A DNA stretch of 64,000 bases from NCBI RefSeq assembly GCF_004341505.2, contig NZ_SLYP02000002.1, forward strand, positions 186,001 to 250,000, written 5' to 3'. Numbering within the stretch: position 1 is the first letter of the stretch; each line of letters starts with the position of its first letter. The translations under genes and the position numbers were made by a program. Source of the DNA: Sphingomonas sp. JUb134 (GTDB taxonomy: Bacteria; Pseudomonadota; Alphaproteobacteria; Sphingomonadales; Sphingomonadaceae). The notes under the pieces were generated by a model. That model was not told where the DNA came from, ran no database searches, and saw nothing but the letters and a program-made list of their open reading frames with translations. Positions 42,248-52,374 of this stretch are shown here, piece by piece.

Positions 42248-42311
42248 GTGAGGTTAGCTCTGCTGGGTCTGTTGATGTATTCAAAGGTGAACGAACGAGG
42301 GTGGCAGAGTC

Positions 42312-44999
42312 ATGACCGACGTCGAACGCAGCGAGCCCGGGAGCGGCAAGGGTGCTCCTGAGATCGTCCTCATCACGGGTGCGAGCGGTTTCATAGCCGC
42401 CGCGCTCATTGCCCGGCTCGGCGAACGCTACACGGTCGTCGGACTCGATCGTGCCGGTCCTCCGGACCCGCCGCCTCCTGCGGCCGCGGTCGCCATCGAT
42501 CTCGGGTCCGACGAGGCGGTCCGCGCCGCGCTCGAGGAGGTGCGCGCACGATACGGCGCCCGCATCGCGTCGGTTATCCACCTAGCCGCTTATTACGACA
42601 TAACCGGCAAGCCTAACCCGCTCTATGACAAGGTGACAGTCCAGGGCACCCGCCGGCTGATTGACGGGCTGCAATCGTTCGAGGTCGAGCAATTCGTCTT
42701 CGCCAGCACGATGCTGGTCCATAAGCCGACCGCCACTCCGGAGGAGCGCATCAGCGAGGAGTCGCCAATCGGTGCGTCCTGGGCGTATCCGCAGTCCAAG
42801 GTCGACACCGAGGCATTGCTGCATGAGCGCCACGGGAACATCCCCGTCGTCTTCCTCCGCGCCGCAGGAGTTTACGACGACGACGGGCGCTCGGCGTTTC
42901 TCGCGCAGCAGATATCGCAGATCTACGAGCACCGCCTGATCTCGCATTTCTATCCCGGCATGCTGTGCGCGGCACAGTCATCGGTGCACCGCGAGGACTT
43001 GGCCGACGCCGTGGTGCGCCTCGTCGATCGGCGGCACGACTTGCCGTCAGAACTGCCGCTGCTCGTCGGCGAACCCGACCCGCCCGGCTATGCCGAGATC
43101 CAGGACATCGTCGGGGAGGCGCTCCACGGCGAGGGCTGGAAGACGATCCGCATCCCGCAGCCGCTCGCGAAGGCCGGGATCATCCTGCAGAACGAAGCGC
43201 TCGGCAGCGACGACTTTATCCAGCCCTGGATGATCGACAGCAGCAACGACCACTATATCCTCGACATCTCGCGCGCACGGTCGCTGCTCGGGTGGGAACC
43301 GAAGCACAGCCTTCGCGACACGCTCCCGGCGATCGTCGCTGCGCTCAAGCGGCATCCGCGGGCCTGGTACCGGAACAACAAGCTCAACGAGAACCTGGTC
43401 GCGTGGGATGAAGAGCCAGAGGCCGAGCTTGCGGGGTCTGGCCACCACCAGCCCGCAGCGGCCGCCGGAACGGGCGGCATAGATCACGGCGGGATGGATC
43501 ACAGCAAAATGGACCACGCGGCGATGGGGCACGGGTCCGGCGCCGCGGTCGCGGCCATGTCGGACCACGGCGGGCACGGCGATCACATGGCCTTGATGGA
43601 CCGCGATGAGCGCCGCGCACGCTGGGCGCTTTACGCCAACATCGGTCTCGGTCTGTGGCTCGCCTCCAGCCCGCTCATCTATGATTCCATGACCACGCAG
43701 AGCGTCGGCGAAGCCGCGCGTTTCGTAACCGTCGATCGCGGGCTGCCTTCGATCGAATGGCGGGCCAGCGCACTGGCTATCAGCGATGTCGTCAGCGGGC
43801 TCGCCATCGCGCTGTTCGGCGCGCTGTCGCTCGCCCCGCGCACCAAGACATGGGCGCAGTGGGCTGTCGCGTTCATCGGCATCTGGCTGTTCTTCGCGCC
43901 GCTGATCTTCTGGAGCCCGAGCGCCGCGCAGTACAACAACAACCTGCTCATCGGCTCGGCCGTGATCGCCCTGTCGGTGCTCGTGCCAATGATGCCGGGC
44001 ATGAGCATGGCGGGCATGATGGACCCCAAGAACATCCCGCCTGGCTGGACCTATTCGCCATCGACGGACGCGCAGCGGCTGCCGATCGTCGCCATGGCGC
44101 TGATTGGGCTTCTGACCTCGCGTATCCTGACGGCCTACCAGTTAGGCCACATCGATACTGTGTGGGAGCCGTTCTTTGCTGGATCGCTGGCCGACCCGCG
44201 CAATGGGACCGAGGAGATCATTACATCCGACATGTCGAAGGCTTGGCCGATCCCCGACGGCGGTCTTGGTACAGTCAGCTACGTGCTCGAAATTCTTATG
44301 GCGGTGATGGGCACCCGCGACCGCTGGCGGACCATGCCGTGGATGGTGACCTTCTTCGGCATTCTCGTCATTCCGCTCGGCGTCGTCAGCATCTATTTCA
44401 TCATCAGCCAGCCGATCGTCATCGGCACGTGGAGCACGCTGGCGCTGATCGCCGCGCTCGCCATGCTGATCATGATCCCGTTCGCATTGGACGAGGTCAT
44501 TGCCATGGGCCAGTTCCTCGCCTGGGCGAAGCGCCGCGGCAAGCCGCTGATCCGCACCTTCTTCCAGGGCGACGCGGTCGAGGCGGGGGCCGAGGACGCA
44601 TCCGACGTGATGGCCTCGCCTTCTACCTTCTGGGCGGATGCGAAGCGCGGGCTGACGCTGCCGTGGACGCTGGCGGCCAGTATCGTGCTCGGCGCCTTCC
44701 TGATGCTGACGCGGGTGATCCTGGGGAACGAAGGCGAGATGGCGAACAGCGACCATGTCGTCGGCGCCCTCGTGATCACAGTCGCGATCATTGCCACCGC
44801 AGAGGTGGCCCGCGCTCTCCGCTTCATCAATGTCGCGTTCGGGGCATGGCTCGTCGCTGCCCCGTTCCTGCTGACAGGGGCCGGCCCCCTTGGGGCGATC
44901 GTGTCGGTGGTCGTGGGAATCGCGCTCATCGGGCTCAGCCTGCCGCGCGGCAAGCGCAGCCCCGAACATTATGCGAGCTGGGACAAATACGTAATTTGA
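42312..44999 (+). CDS. NAD-dependent epimerase/SDR fused to SPW-repeat membrane domain
   Basis: This 895-residue fusion has an N-terminal extended-SDR domain (about 1-365). It has ITGASGFIA at 21-29, Ser132 (FASTML) and the catalytic pair Tyr159/Lys163 (YPQSK). A Met/His-rich linker (about 378-428, with DHGGMDHSKMDHAAMGHG) leads to a membrane part with at least ten hydrophobic segments. The membrane part carries SPW-like repeats LGLWLASSPLIY (about 446-457), IGIWLFFAPLIFW and FGAWLVAAPFLL. The SDR half may act on a nucleotide sugar or quinone; the substrate is unknown. It follows copD by 64 bp and the linker resembles those of CopA and CopB, so a role in copper-stressed envelopes is inferred. 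There is no frameshift. Confidence 0.8.
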   Translation: MTDVERSEPGSGKGAPEIVLITGASGFIAAALIARLGERYTVVGLDRAGPPDPPPPAAAVAIDLGSDEAVRAALEEVRARYGARIASVIHLAAYYDITGKPNPLYDKVTVQGTRRLIDGLQSFEVEQFVFASTMLVHKPTATPEERISEESPIGASWAYPQSKVDTEALLHERHGNIPVVFLRAAGVYDDDGRSAFLAQQISQIYEHRLISHFYPGMLCAAQSSVHREDLADAVVRLVDRRHDLPSELPLLVGEPDPPGYAEIQDIVGEALHGEGWKTIRIPQPLAKAGIILQNEALGSDDFIQPWMIDSSNDHYILDISRARSLLGWEPKHSLRDTLPAIVAALKRHPRAWYRNNKLNENLVAWDEEPEAELAGSGHHQPAAAAGTGGIDHGGMDHSKMDHAAMGHGSGAAVAAMSDHGGHGDHMALMDRDERRARWALYANIGLGLWLASSPLIYDSMTTQSVGEAARFVTVDRGLPSIEWRASALAISDVVSGLAIALFGALSLAPRTKTWAQWAVAFIGIWLFFAPLIFWSPSAAQYNNNLLIGSAVIALSVLVPMMPGMSMAGMMDPKNIPPGWTYSPSTDAQRLPIVAMALIGLLTSRILTAYQLGHIDTVWEPFFAGSLADPRNGTEEIITSDMSKAWPIPDGGLGTVSYVLEILMAVMGTRDRWRTMPWMVTFFGILVIPLGVVSIYFIISQPIVIGTWSTLALIAALAMLIMIPFALDEVIAMGQFLAWAKRRGKPLIRTFFQGDAVEAGAEDASDVMASPSTFWADAKRGLTLPWTLAASIVLGAFLMLTRVILGNEGEMANSDHVVGALVITVAIIATAEVARALRFINVAFGAWLVAAPFLLTGAGPLGAIVSVVVGIALIGLSLPRGKRSPEHYASWDKYVI

Positions 45000-45085
45000 G
45001 GCCTTACTCGCCTCCAGAGAGGAGGGGCACAGCATGGCGCAGTCCAGGTACCGAGTTCTATCCGGGCGGTCATTCAGGCGGTTAT

Positions 45086-45580
45086 ATGGCCGTCGATTAT
45101 GGCGGTGCGGTTGCCGATGGCCGGGTCAAGAGCGGCCGAGTATGCCGAGATGAACGAGTTCGCGTGAAGCTGCTCCAGGCCGCAGGCGTCGGCGTGAAGT
45201 TCGCGATCCATCCGGTTGCGGGGCGCATGCCCGGTCACATGAACGTGCTGCTCGCCGAAGCCGGCGTGCCCTATGACATCATCTTCGATATGGAAGATAT
45301 CAACGCCGAGTTTGCCAACACCGATGTCGCGCTGGTCATCGGGGCCAACGATGTCGTCAACCCGGCGGCACGCACCGACAAATCCTCGCCGATCTACGGC
45401 ATGCCCATCCTCGATGCCGACCAGGCCCACCAGGTCTATGTCGTCAAGCGCGGTCAGGGCAAAGGTTATTCCGGCGTCGAGAACCTGCTCTTCTTCAACG
45501 AGAATTGCAGCATGGTCTATGGGGATGCCCAGGCGGTGCTGACGCAGATGGTGCAGGCCGTGAAGGATCTCGGCGCGTGA
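45086..45580 (+). pseudogene. pntB: NAD(P) transhydrogenase beta subunit (pntB), 3' fragment with frameshift
   Basis: From about 45165 to the stop the frame reads the NADP-binding C-terminal domain of PntB: KFAIHPVAGRMPGHMNVLLAEAGVPYDII, then DVALVIGANDVVNPAARTD and SPIYGMPILDAD. The previous dozen codons of the domain (AEYAEMNEFA) are in another frame and stop at 45162, so a small insertion or deletion lies near 45160. The upstream membrane part of PntB and the alpha subunit are absent. The first codons of the open frame (GGHSGGYMAVDYGGAVADGR) belong to something else I do not recognise. It is a decay product beside the aldehyde dehydrogenase operon. Confidence 0.8.
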
Positions 45581-45627
45581 CCGTACCCCTTACCCCCGAA
45601 ATCTGATTCACCACAGGAGAATGGACA

Positions 45628-47019
45628 ATGACCTACGCGACCATCAATCCCTATACCGGAGACACTGTTGCGACCTTTCCCGACGCAACGGACGAGGAGG
45701 TGAAGACCGCGCTGGACAAAGCAGACGCGGCTTTCCTCAGTTGGCGCGAAACCTCCTTCGCCGAGCGCGGCCGTATCCTGCAGAATGCCGCAGATATCCT
45801 GCGCCGGGACAGCGATGCTTTTGCCCGCCTGCTGACGCTGGAAATGGGTAAGCTGGTCGCCGAAGCGAAGGCCGAGGTGGAACTCTCCGCCAAGATCTTC
45901 GAATATTATGTTCGGCATGCGGAAGACCTGCTGAAGCCGGAGAAGCTGCCGGTGCTCGATCCCGCCGAAGGCGAGGCGATGCTGGTGCACGAGCCGCTCG
46001 GCGTCCTCCTGGCGATCGAGCCATGGAATTTCCCTTATTATCAGATTGCCCGCATTCTCGCGCCGCAACTCTCGGCCGGCAACACGCTGATCCTCAAGCA
46101 CGCCTCGAACGTTCCGCAGAGCGCCGCGGCGTTCGAGAGACTGATGAACGAAGCGGGTCTGCCGGAAGGCGCGTTCCAGAATCTCTATGCAACGCGCGAT
46201 CAGATCAACCTCATCATCAACGATCCGCGCGTTCATGGCGTGGCGTTGACTGGCTCGGAAGCTGCCGGCGCGGTGGTTGCATCCGAGGCCGGCAAGGCGC
46301 TCAAGAAGTCGACCATGGAACTGGGCGGCGCCGACGCCTTTGTCGTGCTCGCCGATGCCGACATGGACAAGACGATCGACTGGGCCGTCTTCGGCCGGCA
46401 CTGGAACGGTGGCCAGGTCTGTGTTTCGTCCAAGCGCATGATCGTCGTCGATGAAGTCTACGACACCTTCCTCGACGGTTATCGCAAGGGCGTAGCCAAG
46501 CTCGTCATGGGCGACCCCTCCGACCCCGGCACCACTCTCGCGCCGCTCTCCTCGCAAAAGGCGGCCGACGACATCAAGGAACAGATCCGCAAGGCCGTCG
46601 AACTGGGCGCCAAGGCTGAGGAAGTCGGTCCTACAGTGCCGAACAAGGGGGCTTTCGTGCAGCCAACTTTTCTGACCGACCTCGATGAGGGCAATCCGGC
46701 CCGTTATTGGGAATTCTTCGGTCCGGTATCGATGCTGTTCCGTGCGAAGGATGAGGACGATGCCGTGCGCATCGCCAACGACTCGCCCTTTGGCCTGGGC
46801 GGCTCCGTCTTCACCTCCGATCCTGTCCACGGCGCCGAAGTGGCGAAGCGGATTTCCACCGGCATGGTCTTCGTCAATCACCCGACTAAGGTGGAGGCCG
46901 ACCTGCCGTTCGGCGGCATCCGTCGCTCGGGCTATGGCCGCGAACTGCTGGGCCTCGGCCTCAAGGAGTTCGTCAATCACAAGCTGATCGATGTCGTCGA
47001 TATCGACGCGCATTTCTGA
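45628..47019 (+). CDS. NAD(P)-dependent succinate-semialdehyde/aldehyde dehydrogenase
   Basis: This 463-residue aldehyde dehydrogenase has AGGAG upstream. IEPWNFPYYQIARILAPQLSAGN at 130-152 is the nucleotide-binding entry. The general base is Glu231 (MELGGADAF) and the nucleophile Cys265 (GGQVCVSSKR). The short length and the absence of an N-terminal extension match the succinate-semialdehyde dehydrogenase (SAD/GabD) group, but the substrate may be another short aldehyde. It leads a transcription unit with the AdhP copy 16 bp downstream and then an SDR. It differs clearly from the ExaC-type enzyme at 12380. Confidence 0.92.
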   Translation: MTYATINPYTGDTVATFPDATDEEVKTALDKADAAFLSWRETSFAERGRILQNAADILRRDSDAFARLLTLEMGKLVAEAKAEVELSAKIFEYYVRHAEDLLKPEKLPVLDPAEGEAMLVHEPLGVLLAIEPWNFPYYQIARILAPQLSAGNTLILKHASNVPQSAAAFERLMNEAGLPEGAFQNLYATRDQINLIINDPRVHGVALTGSEAAGAVVASEAGKALKKSTMELGGADAFVVLADADMDKTIDWAVFGRHWNGGQVCVSSKRMIVVDEVYDTFLDGYRKGVAKLVMGDPSDPGTTLAPLSSQKAADDIKEQIRKAVELGAKAEEVGPTVPNKGAFVQPTFLTDLDEGNPARYWEFFGPVSMLFRAKDEDDAVRIANDSPFGLGGSVFTSDPVHGAEVAKRISTGMVFVNHPTKVEADLPFGGIRRSGYGRELLGLGLKEFVNHKLIDVVDIDAHF

Positions 47020-47034
47020 GAGAGGAACATCGCC

Positions 47035-49021
<1,987 letters not shown>

Positions 49022-49094
49022 GGCAGAGGTTCGAAGACGATCCTGTTTCGGCAGGCTCGTCTTGGTGCAGCTGTCAGATGCTGGGAGGCATGCG

Positions 49095-49159
49095 ATGCAT
49101 GCAATGGTCCTGAATGCGGTCGGTCAGCCGCTCGTGTGGACCGAACTTCCGGATAGAAG
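49095..49159 (+). pseudogene. 5' stump of a zinc alcohol dehydrogenase gene
   Basis: After GGGAGG, an ATG opens MHAMVLNAVGQPLVWTELPD, the unmistakable first strands of a medium-chain alcohol dehydrogenase. The match ends after about 21 codons and the frame then runs through unrelated sequence. It is followed within 40 bp by the scar of a DUF2231 gene, so a deletion joined two unrelated ends here. Confidence 0.7.
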
Positions 49160-49195
49160 GCGTCACCTCAAGGTTTGTGCGCCAGACAACTACAA

Positions 49196-49249
49196 GGGTT
49201 CCTGGGGCGCGCCTTCATGCATGGCGGCCTCAACCATCTGGCATTTTGA
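49196..49249 (+). pseudogene. 3' scar of a DUF2231 membrane protein gene
   Basis: Eighteen codons read GFLGRAFMHGGLNHLAF and stop. This is the very end of the DUF2231 protein encoded at 38242, which finishes GFLGGTFMHGGINHLAF. Nothing of the rest is present. It shows that a second copper-type cluster once stood here and that the following gene (49260) was its neighbour. Confidence 0.75.
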
Positions 49250-49259
49250 AGGGGGAAAC

Positions 49260-49730
49260 ATGATTTTGGCGTTTAGGGTGGCAATGGCCACAGCACTGGC
49301 GATGCCGATTGCGGTCGCCGCCCAGCCTGCATCGCGCTTCGCGGATACGAAGGCCGTGGAGGCAGTACTGTCGCAGTACAAGGCGGCGATTGAAAAGCTC
49401 GATGCGAAAGGAACAGAGCGACTCTTCGCGGCCGACTCCCAGATATTCGAAACGGGTGGCTCGGAGGGAACCTACGCGACATACCTCGCCCATCATCTTG
49501 GGCCAGAGCTGGCAGCCTTCAAGTCGTTTACATTTTCCGACTACAAGGTGAAGGTTCGCTTTGAGGGTCCGGTCGCACTTGCCACCGAGACCTACCGCTA
49601 TCGGATCGAGCCGAAGAACGGGGCTGTTGCCGAACGTATTGGCGTCGCAACCAGCGTCTTAACGCGCTCGGGGAGCAGCTGGAAGATCATCAGCATGCAC
49701 AGTAGCGCTCGCAAGCCGAAAGGCTCCTGA
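49260..49730 (+). CDS. Secreted NTF2-like (DUF4440/SnoaL-type) protein
   Basis: This 156-residue protein starts at the ATG at 49260 after GGGGG. A signal peptide (AFRVAMATALAMPIAVAA) precedes an NTF2-like fold: an N-terminal helix (TKAVEAVLSQYKAAIEKLD), DSQIFETGGSEGTYATYLAHHLGPEL, then the beta-sheet ending in SVLTRSGSSWKIISMHSSARK. Such proteins are frequent in copper and DUF2231 clusters, with unknown ligand. The scar just upstream indicates that it belonged to a DUF2231 operon. It is now probably expressed from a new promoter or silent. Confidence 0.8.
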   Translation: MILAFRVAMATALAMPIAVAAQPASRFADTKAVEAVLSQYKAAIEKLDAKGTERLFAADSQIFETGGSEGTYATYLAHHLGPELAAFKSFTFSDYKVKVRFEGPVALATETYRYRIEPKNGAVAERIGVATSVLTRSGSSWKIISMHSSARKPKGS

Positions 49731-49785
49731 TCGGTCAAGATCACATTGCGCCCGGACCCAGCTTCAGGGGTCGGCAATATGGCCG

Positions 49786-49986
49786 CTACTGCTTCTTCGC
49801 TGGATTCGGCGTAGCCGACTGCGGTGTCGCATTTGTAGAATTCGTCGGGTGATCGTGCTCCGGTATGCCAGCATAATGGTTCATCTGATCCTCGGAGATG
49901 TCCGACGTTTCCTCGCTGCTGCCACAAGCCGTTACGGCCAGAGGTAACAGAAACATGGCTGTGATAATCGCCCTCGATCTTCTCAT
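49786..49986 (-). CDS. Small lipoprotein
   Basis: This 66-residue minus-strand protein has AAGGGC upstream. A short signal (RRSRAIITAMFLLPLAVTAC) ends in a lipobox with Cys21. The mature part is acidic, then His/Asn/Pro/Thr-rich (HYAGIPEHDHPTNSTN) and probably disordered. I do not recognise a family. It is convergent with the NTF2-like gene. Confidence 0.6.
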   Translation of the reverse strand: MRRSRAIITAMFLLPLAVTACGSSEETSDISEDQMNHYAGIPEHDHPTNSTNATPQSATPNPAKKQ

Positions 49987-50086
49987 AACAGAATGCCCTT
50001 CGATGCCGATCTGAACCCATCATAGCTGATACGGTGGGATGCTCGTATCTGACTTCCTTACAATGATATGATCGACAAGGTTTTCG

Positions 50087-50413
50087 CTAGACTGGCATGC
50101 TCATGATGTCCTTATACGCGGAAAGCAACTTATTGCGAACTTGCAACGTCGCCTCGAACGCGATCGACGACTCCTGCCGCGCGAGCATTACCTTTGCAAT
50201 ATCGACCTCTTCGCCGCGTTCATAGGCAACCGTCAACTTTCCGGCGCGAGCGTTGATTTCATTGATCTTTTGAAGCTGTGTTTGCAGTGTAGAGGTAAAG
50301 CCACCTGGTTCCGCGCGCCCGGCAGCCGAGATCCCTTGGGTCGAACCTGGACCTACGACCGAGTCTGCACCGTCCGCCTGTCCGCCGTCAGCACCAATGG
50401 CACAGATTTGAGG
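50087..50413 (-). pseudogene. fliE: fliE (flagellar hook-basal body protein), 3' part cut by IS
   Basis: On the minus strand the frame ends at a TAG complementing 50087-50089 and reads the conserved FliE C-terminus. This includes VDIAKVMLARQESSIAFEATLQ and RNKLLSAYKDIMSMPV, preceded by GGFTSTLQTQLQKINEINARAG. The frame runs back to the left end of the IS3 element without a start codon, so the 5' end was removed when the IS arrived or by a linked deletion. FliE joins the flagellar rod to the MS ring. No other flagellar gene is seen. Confidence 0.8.
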
Positions 50414-50463
50414 TTGTGATCTAAGGAGGATCTGGGCTTCGTCGTAGTGACGAAGGAACGAAG

Positions 50464-50850
50464 ATGAAGCCCAGATCCTCCAATGTAAAATCGCCCGCCA
50501 AGGCCCCAGCAGAGCGGGTAGTGAAGGACATCCGCCGACAGACCCGGCGCCACTTTTCGGCCGAGGACAAGATCCGCATCGTGCTGGATGGCCTGCGCGG
50601 GGAAGACAGCATCGCCGAGCTATGCCGCAAGGAAGGCATTGCCCAGAGCCTGTATTACACCTGGTCGAAGGAGTTCATGGAAGCTGGCAAGCGCCGCCTG
50701 GCCGGCGACACCGCCCGTGCCGCGACCACCGGAGAGGTCCAGGACCTGCGCCGCGAAACCCGGGCCCTGAAGGAATGCGTGGCCGATCTGACACTGGAAA
50801 ACCGTCTGCTCAAAAAAAGCATGATCGCGGATGGGGGCAACGACGAATGA
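50464..50850 (+). CDS. IS3-family transposase OrfA
   Basis: This 128-residue OrfA has a helix-turn-helix (HFSAEDKIRIVLDGLRGEDSIAELCRKEGI, then QSLYYTWSKEFMEAGKRRL). A leucine-zipper-like C-terminal helix (VQDLRRETRALKECVADLTLENRLLKKSM) follows. It binds the IS ends. A run of seven A at 50812-50818 near its end is placed for a -1 frameshift into orfB. Its stop overlaps the orfB ATG. Confidence 0.92.
   Translation: MKPRSSNVKSPAKAPAERVVKDIRRQTRRHFSAEDKIRIVLDGLRGEDSIAELCRKEGIAQSLYYTWSKEFMEAGKRRLAGDTARAATTGEVQDLRRETRALKECVADLTLENRLLKKSMIADGGNDE
50812..50818 (+). other. A7 slippery run for -1 frameshifting
   Basis: The seven-A run lies on two in-frame Lys codons of orfA. The orfB frame is -1 relative to orfA and is open upstream across this site, so slippage would make the OrfAB fusion transposase. 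This is the standard control of IS3 elements. Confidence 0.65.
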
Positions 50851-51827
50851 GGTATCCCGCATCCGAGAAGCTCGAGATCATCAGAACCGTCGAGCAGTCG
50901 CACCTGTCGGCCAAGCGCACGCTGGACCAACTCGGCATCCCTCGTCGGACATTCTACCGCTGGTATGATCGCTACCTCGAAGGCGGGCCGGAGGCGTTGG
51001 AAGATCGGCCATCGGCGCCGAGCCGGGTGTGGAACCGCATCCCGGCGGGCATCCACGACCAGATCATCGAGCTGGCGCTGGAACAGTCTGAGCTGAGCCC
51101 CCGGGAACTGGCCGTGCGCTTCACCGATGGGCAGCGCTACTTCGTGTCGGAATCCACGGTTTACCGCCTGTTGAAGGCCCGCGACCTGATCACCAGCCCG
51201 GCCTATGTCGTGATCAAGGCTGCCGATCAGTTCCACACGAAAACCACGCGGCCGAACGAGATGTGGCAGACCGACTTCACCTACTTCAAGATCATCGGGT
51301 GGGGCTGGATGTATCTGTCGACCGTGCTCGACGACTTCTCGCGCTACATCATCGCCTGGAAGCTGTGCACCAACATGCGAGCCGAGGACGTCACCGACAC
51401 GCTGGACCTCGCCCTGGCGGCTTCTGGTTGCGACAGCGCCACGGTGCTGCACAAACCCCGGCTACTCAGCGATAATGGCCCCAGCTACATCGCGGGTGAG
51501 CTGGCGGAATACATCGAGGCCCGGAAGATGAGCCATGTCCGCGGCGCCCCGTGTCATCCCCAAACCCAGGGCAAGATCGAGCGCTGGCACCAGACCCTGA
51601 AAAACCGCATCTTGCTGGAAAACTACTTCCTGCCCGGCGACCTCGAAGCTCACATCGAGGCCTTCGTCGAGCACTACAATCACCAGCGATACCACGAGAG
51701 CCTGGCCAATGTGACGCCTGCCGACGCCTACTTCGGCAGGGCTCCGGCAATCATCAAACTGCGCGAAAGGATCAAGCGACAGACCATCGAACATCGGCGC
51801 TTGCAGCACCGCAAGTTCGCCGCCTAA
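50847..51827 (+). CDS. IS3-family transposase OrfB (DDE)
   Basis: This OrfB has 326 residues from the ATG at 50847, which overlaps the orfA stop. An HTH_21-like segment (SAKRTLDQLGIPRRTFYRWY) is followed by the retroviral-type integrase core. The DDE residues are in MWQTDFTYFKI, LLSDNGPSY and GKIERWHQTLKN. It is complete and probably active as the OrfAB fusion made by frameshifting. Confidence 0.94.
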   Translation: MRYPASEKLEIIRTVEQSHLSAKRTLDQLGIPRRTFYRWYDRYLEGGPEALEDRPSAPSRVWNRIPAGIHDQIIELALEQSELSPRELAVRFTDGQRYFVSESTVYRLLKARDLITSPAYVVIKAADQFHTKTTRPNEMWQTDFTYFKIIGWGWMYLSTVLDDFSRYIIAWKLCTNMRAEDVTDTLDLALAASGCDSATVLHKPRLLSDNGPSYIAGELAEYIEARKMSHVRGAPCHPQTQGKIERWHQTLKNRILLENYFLPGDLEAHIEAFVEHYNHQRYHESLANVTPADAYFGRAPAIIKLRERIKRQTIEHRRLQHRKFAA

Positions 51828-51867
51828 CATCAACCCCCTGACGAGGTCCGCACTCCGCTAATCTACG

Positions 51868-52339
51868 CCGCGAGTTGTGCCGAATGTTCTGACGACGGAC
51901 AAGGATTGGCCAATTGTGCTCGTGTCCGCCTTGCAGACCCCCGCCGTCAAATACATTGGCAGGCGCTTCGGCCAGATGAAACAGGTGCGGATGGTCAGCA
52001 TCCACCCCGCCGGCCGGCTTGTTACCTGCAAGCTCTGGCGCTGCTCCCGGATCGCTCCAAGGGGGGCTGCCCACTGCAGGACCCTCGGACGGCGTTGATG
52101 GGGAAGGAGCGTCCTTGGCGCTATCATGTCCATGCGGACGCTGGCGGAAGCCAGCGTCAGTATCGGGTTGAGCCGCCCCATCGATAGGGTTCGCGTTCGG
52201 CATGAAATGGGCTGCTTTCCGGAAGGCTCGCTGCGCCGACCAAGGACTAATTTGAAGTGTGAGATACACCATCGTCAGCACGTTTGTCGCTACGCCGCAA
52301 TTTTAGCTGAACGGCGGTGTGATTGACTGACGTAACGAA
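51868..52339. other. 470-bp stretch without a recognisable gene
   Basis: Between the IS3 right end and the SDR terminator open frames exist on both strands, the longest on the minus strand with a Pro/His-rich translation (ADHPHLFHLAEAPANV, QGGHEHNWPILV). None has a ribosome site or a family match that I can recognise. It may be the remains of a gene broken by the IS. Confidence 0.45.
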
Positions 52340-52362
52340 GGCGGAGCACACACCGCTCCGCC
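52340..52362 (-). terminator. Terminator hairpin after the minus-strand SDR operon
   Basis: GGCGGAGC (52340-52347) pairs with GCTCCGCC (52355-52362) around a 7-base loop, 12 bp past the SDR stop on the minus strand. The transcript continues UUCGUUA. It is well placed to end the four- or five-gene minus-strand unit. Confidence 0.65.
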
Positions 52363-52374
52363 TCCTCTCCATCG

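Larger units (their letters stand above)
50415..51867 (+). mobile_element. IS3-family insertion sequence
   Basis: Two overlapping transposase genes, orfA and orfB, lie between imperfect ends. The left end reads TGTGATCTAAGGAGG near 50415. The right end, read inwards, is CGTAGATTAGCGGAG near 51867. These share GAT..TA..GGAG and a nearby CTTCGTC/CCTCGTC. The exact ends and target duplication are uncertain. It interrupts fliE. Confidence 0.75.

Noticed and set aside
51772..52281. 169-codon minus-strand frame across the IS3 end
   Set aside because: It runs from inside the IS into flanking DNA and lacks a start signal and family; it is kept only as an unexplained stretch.
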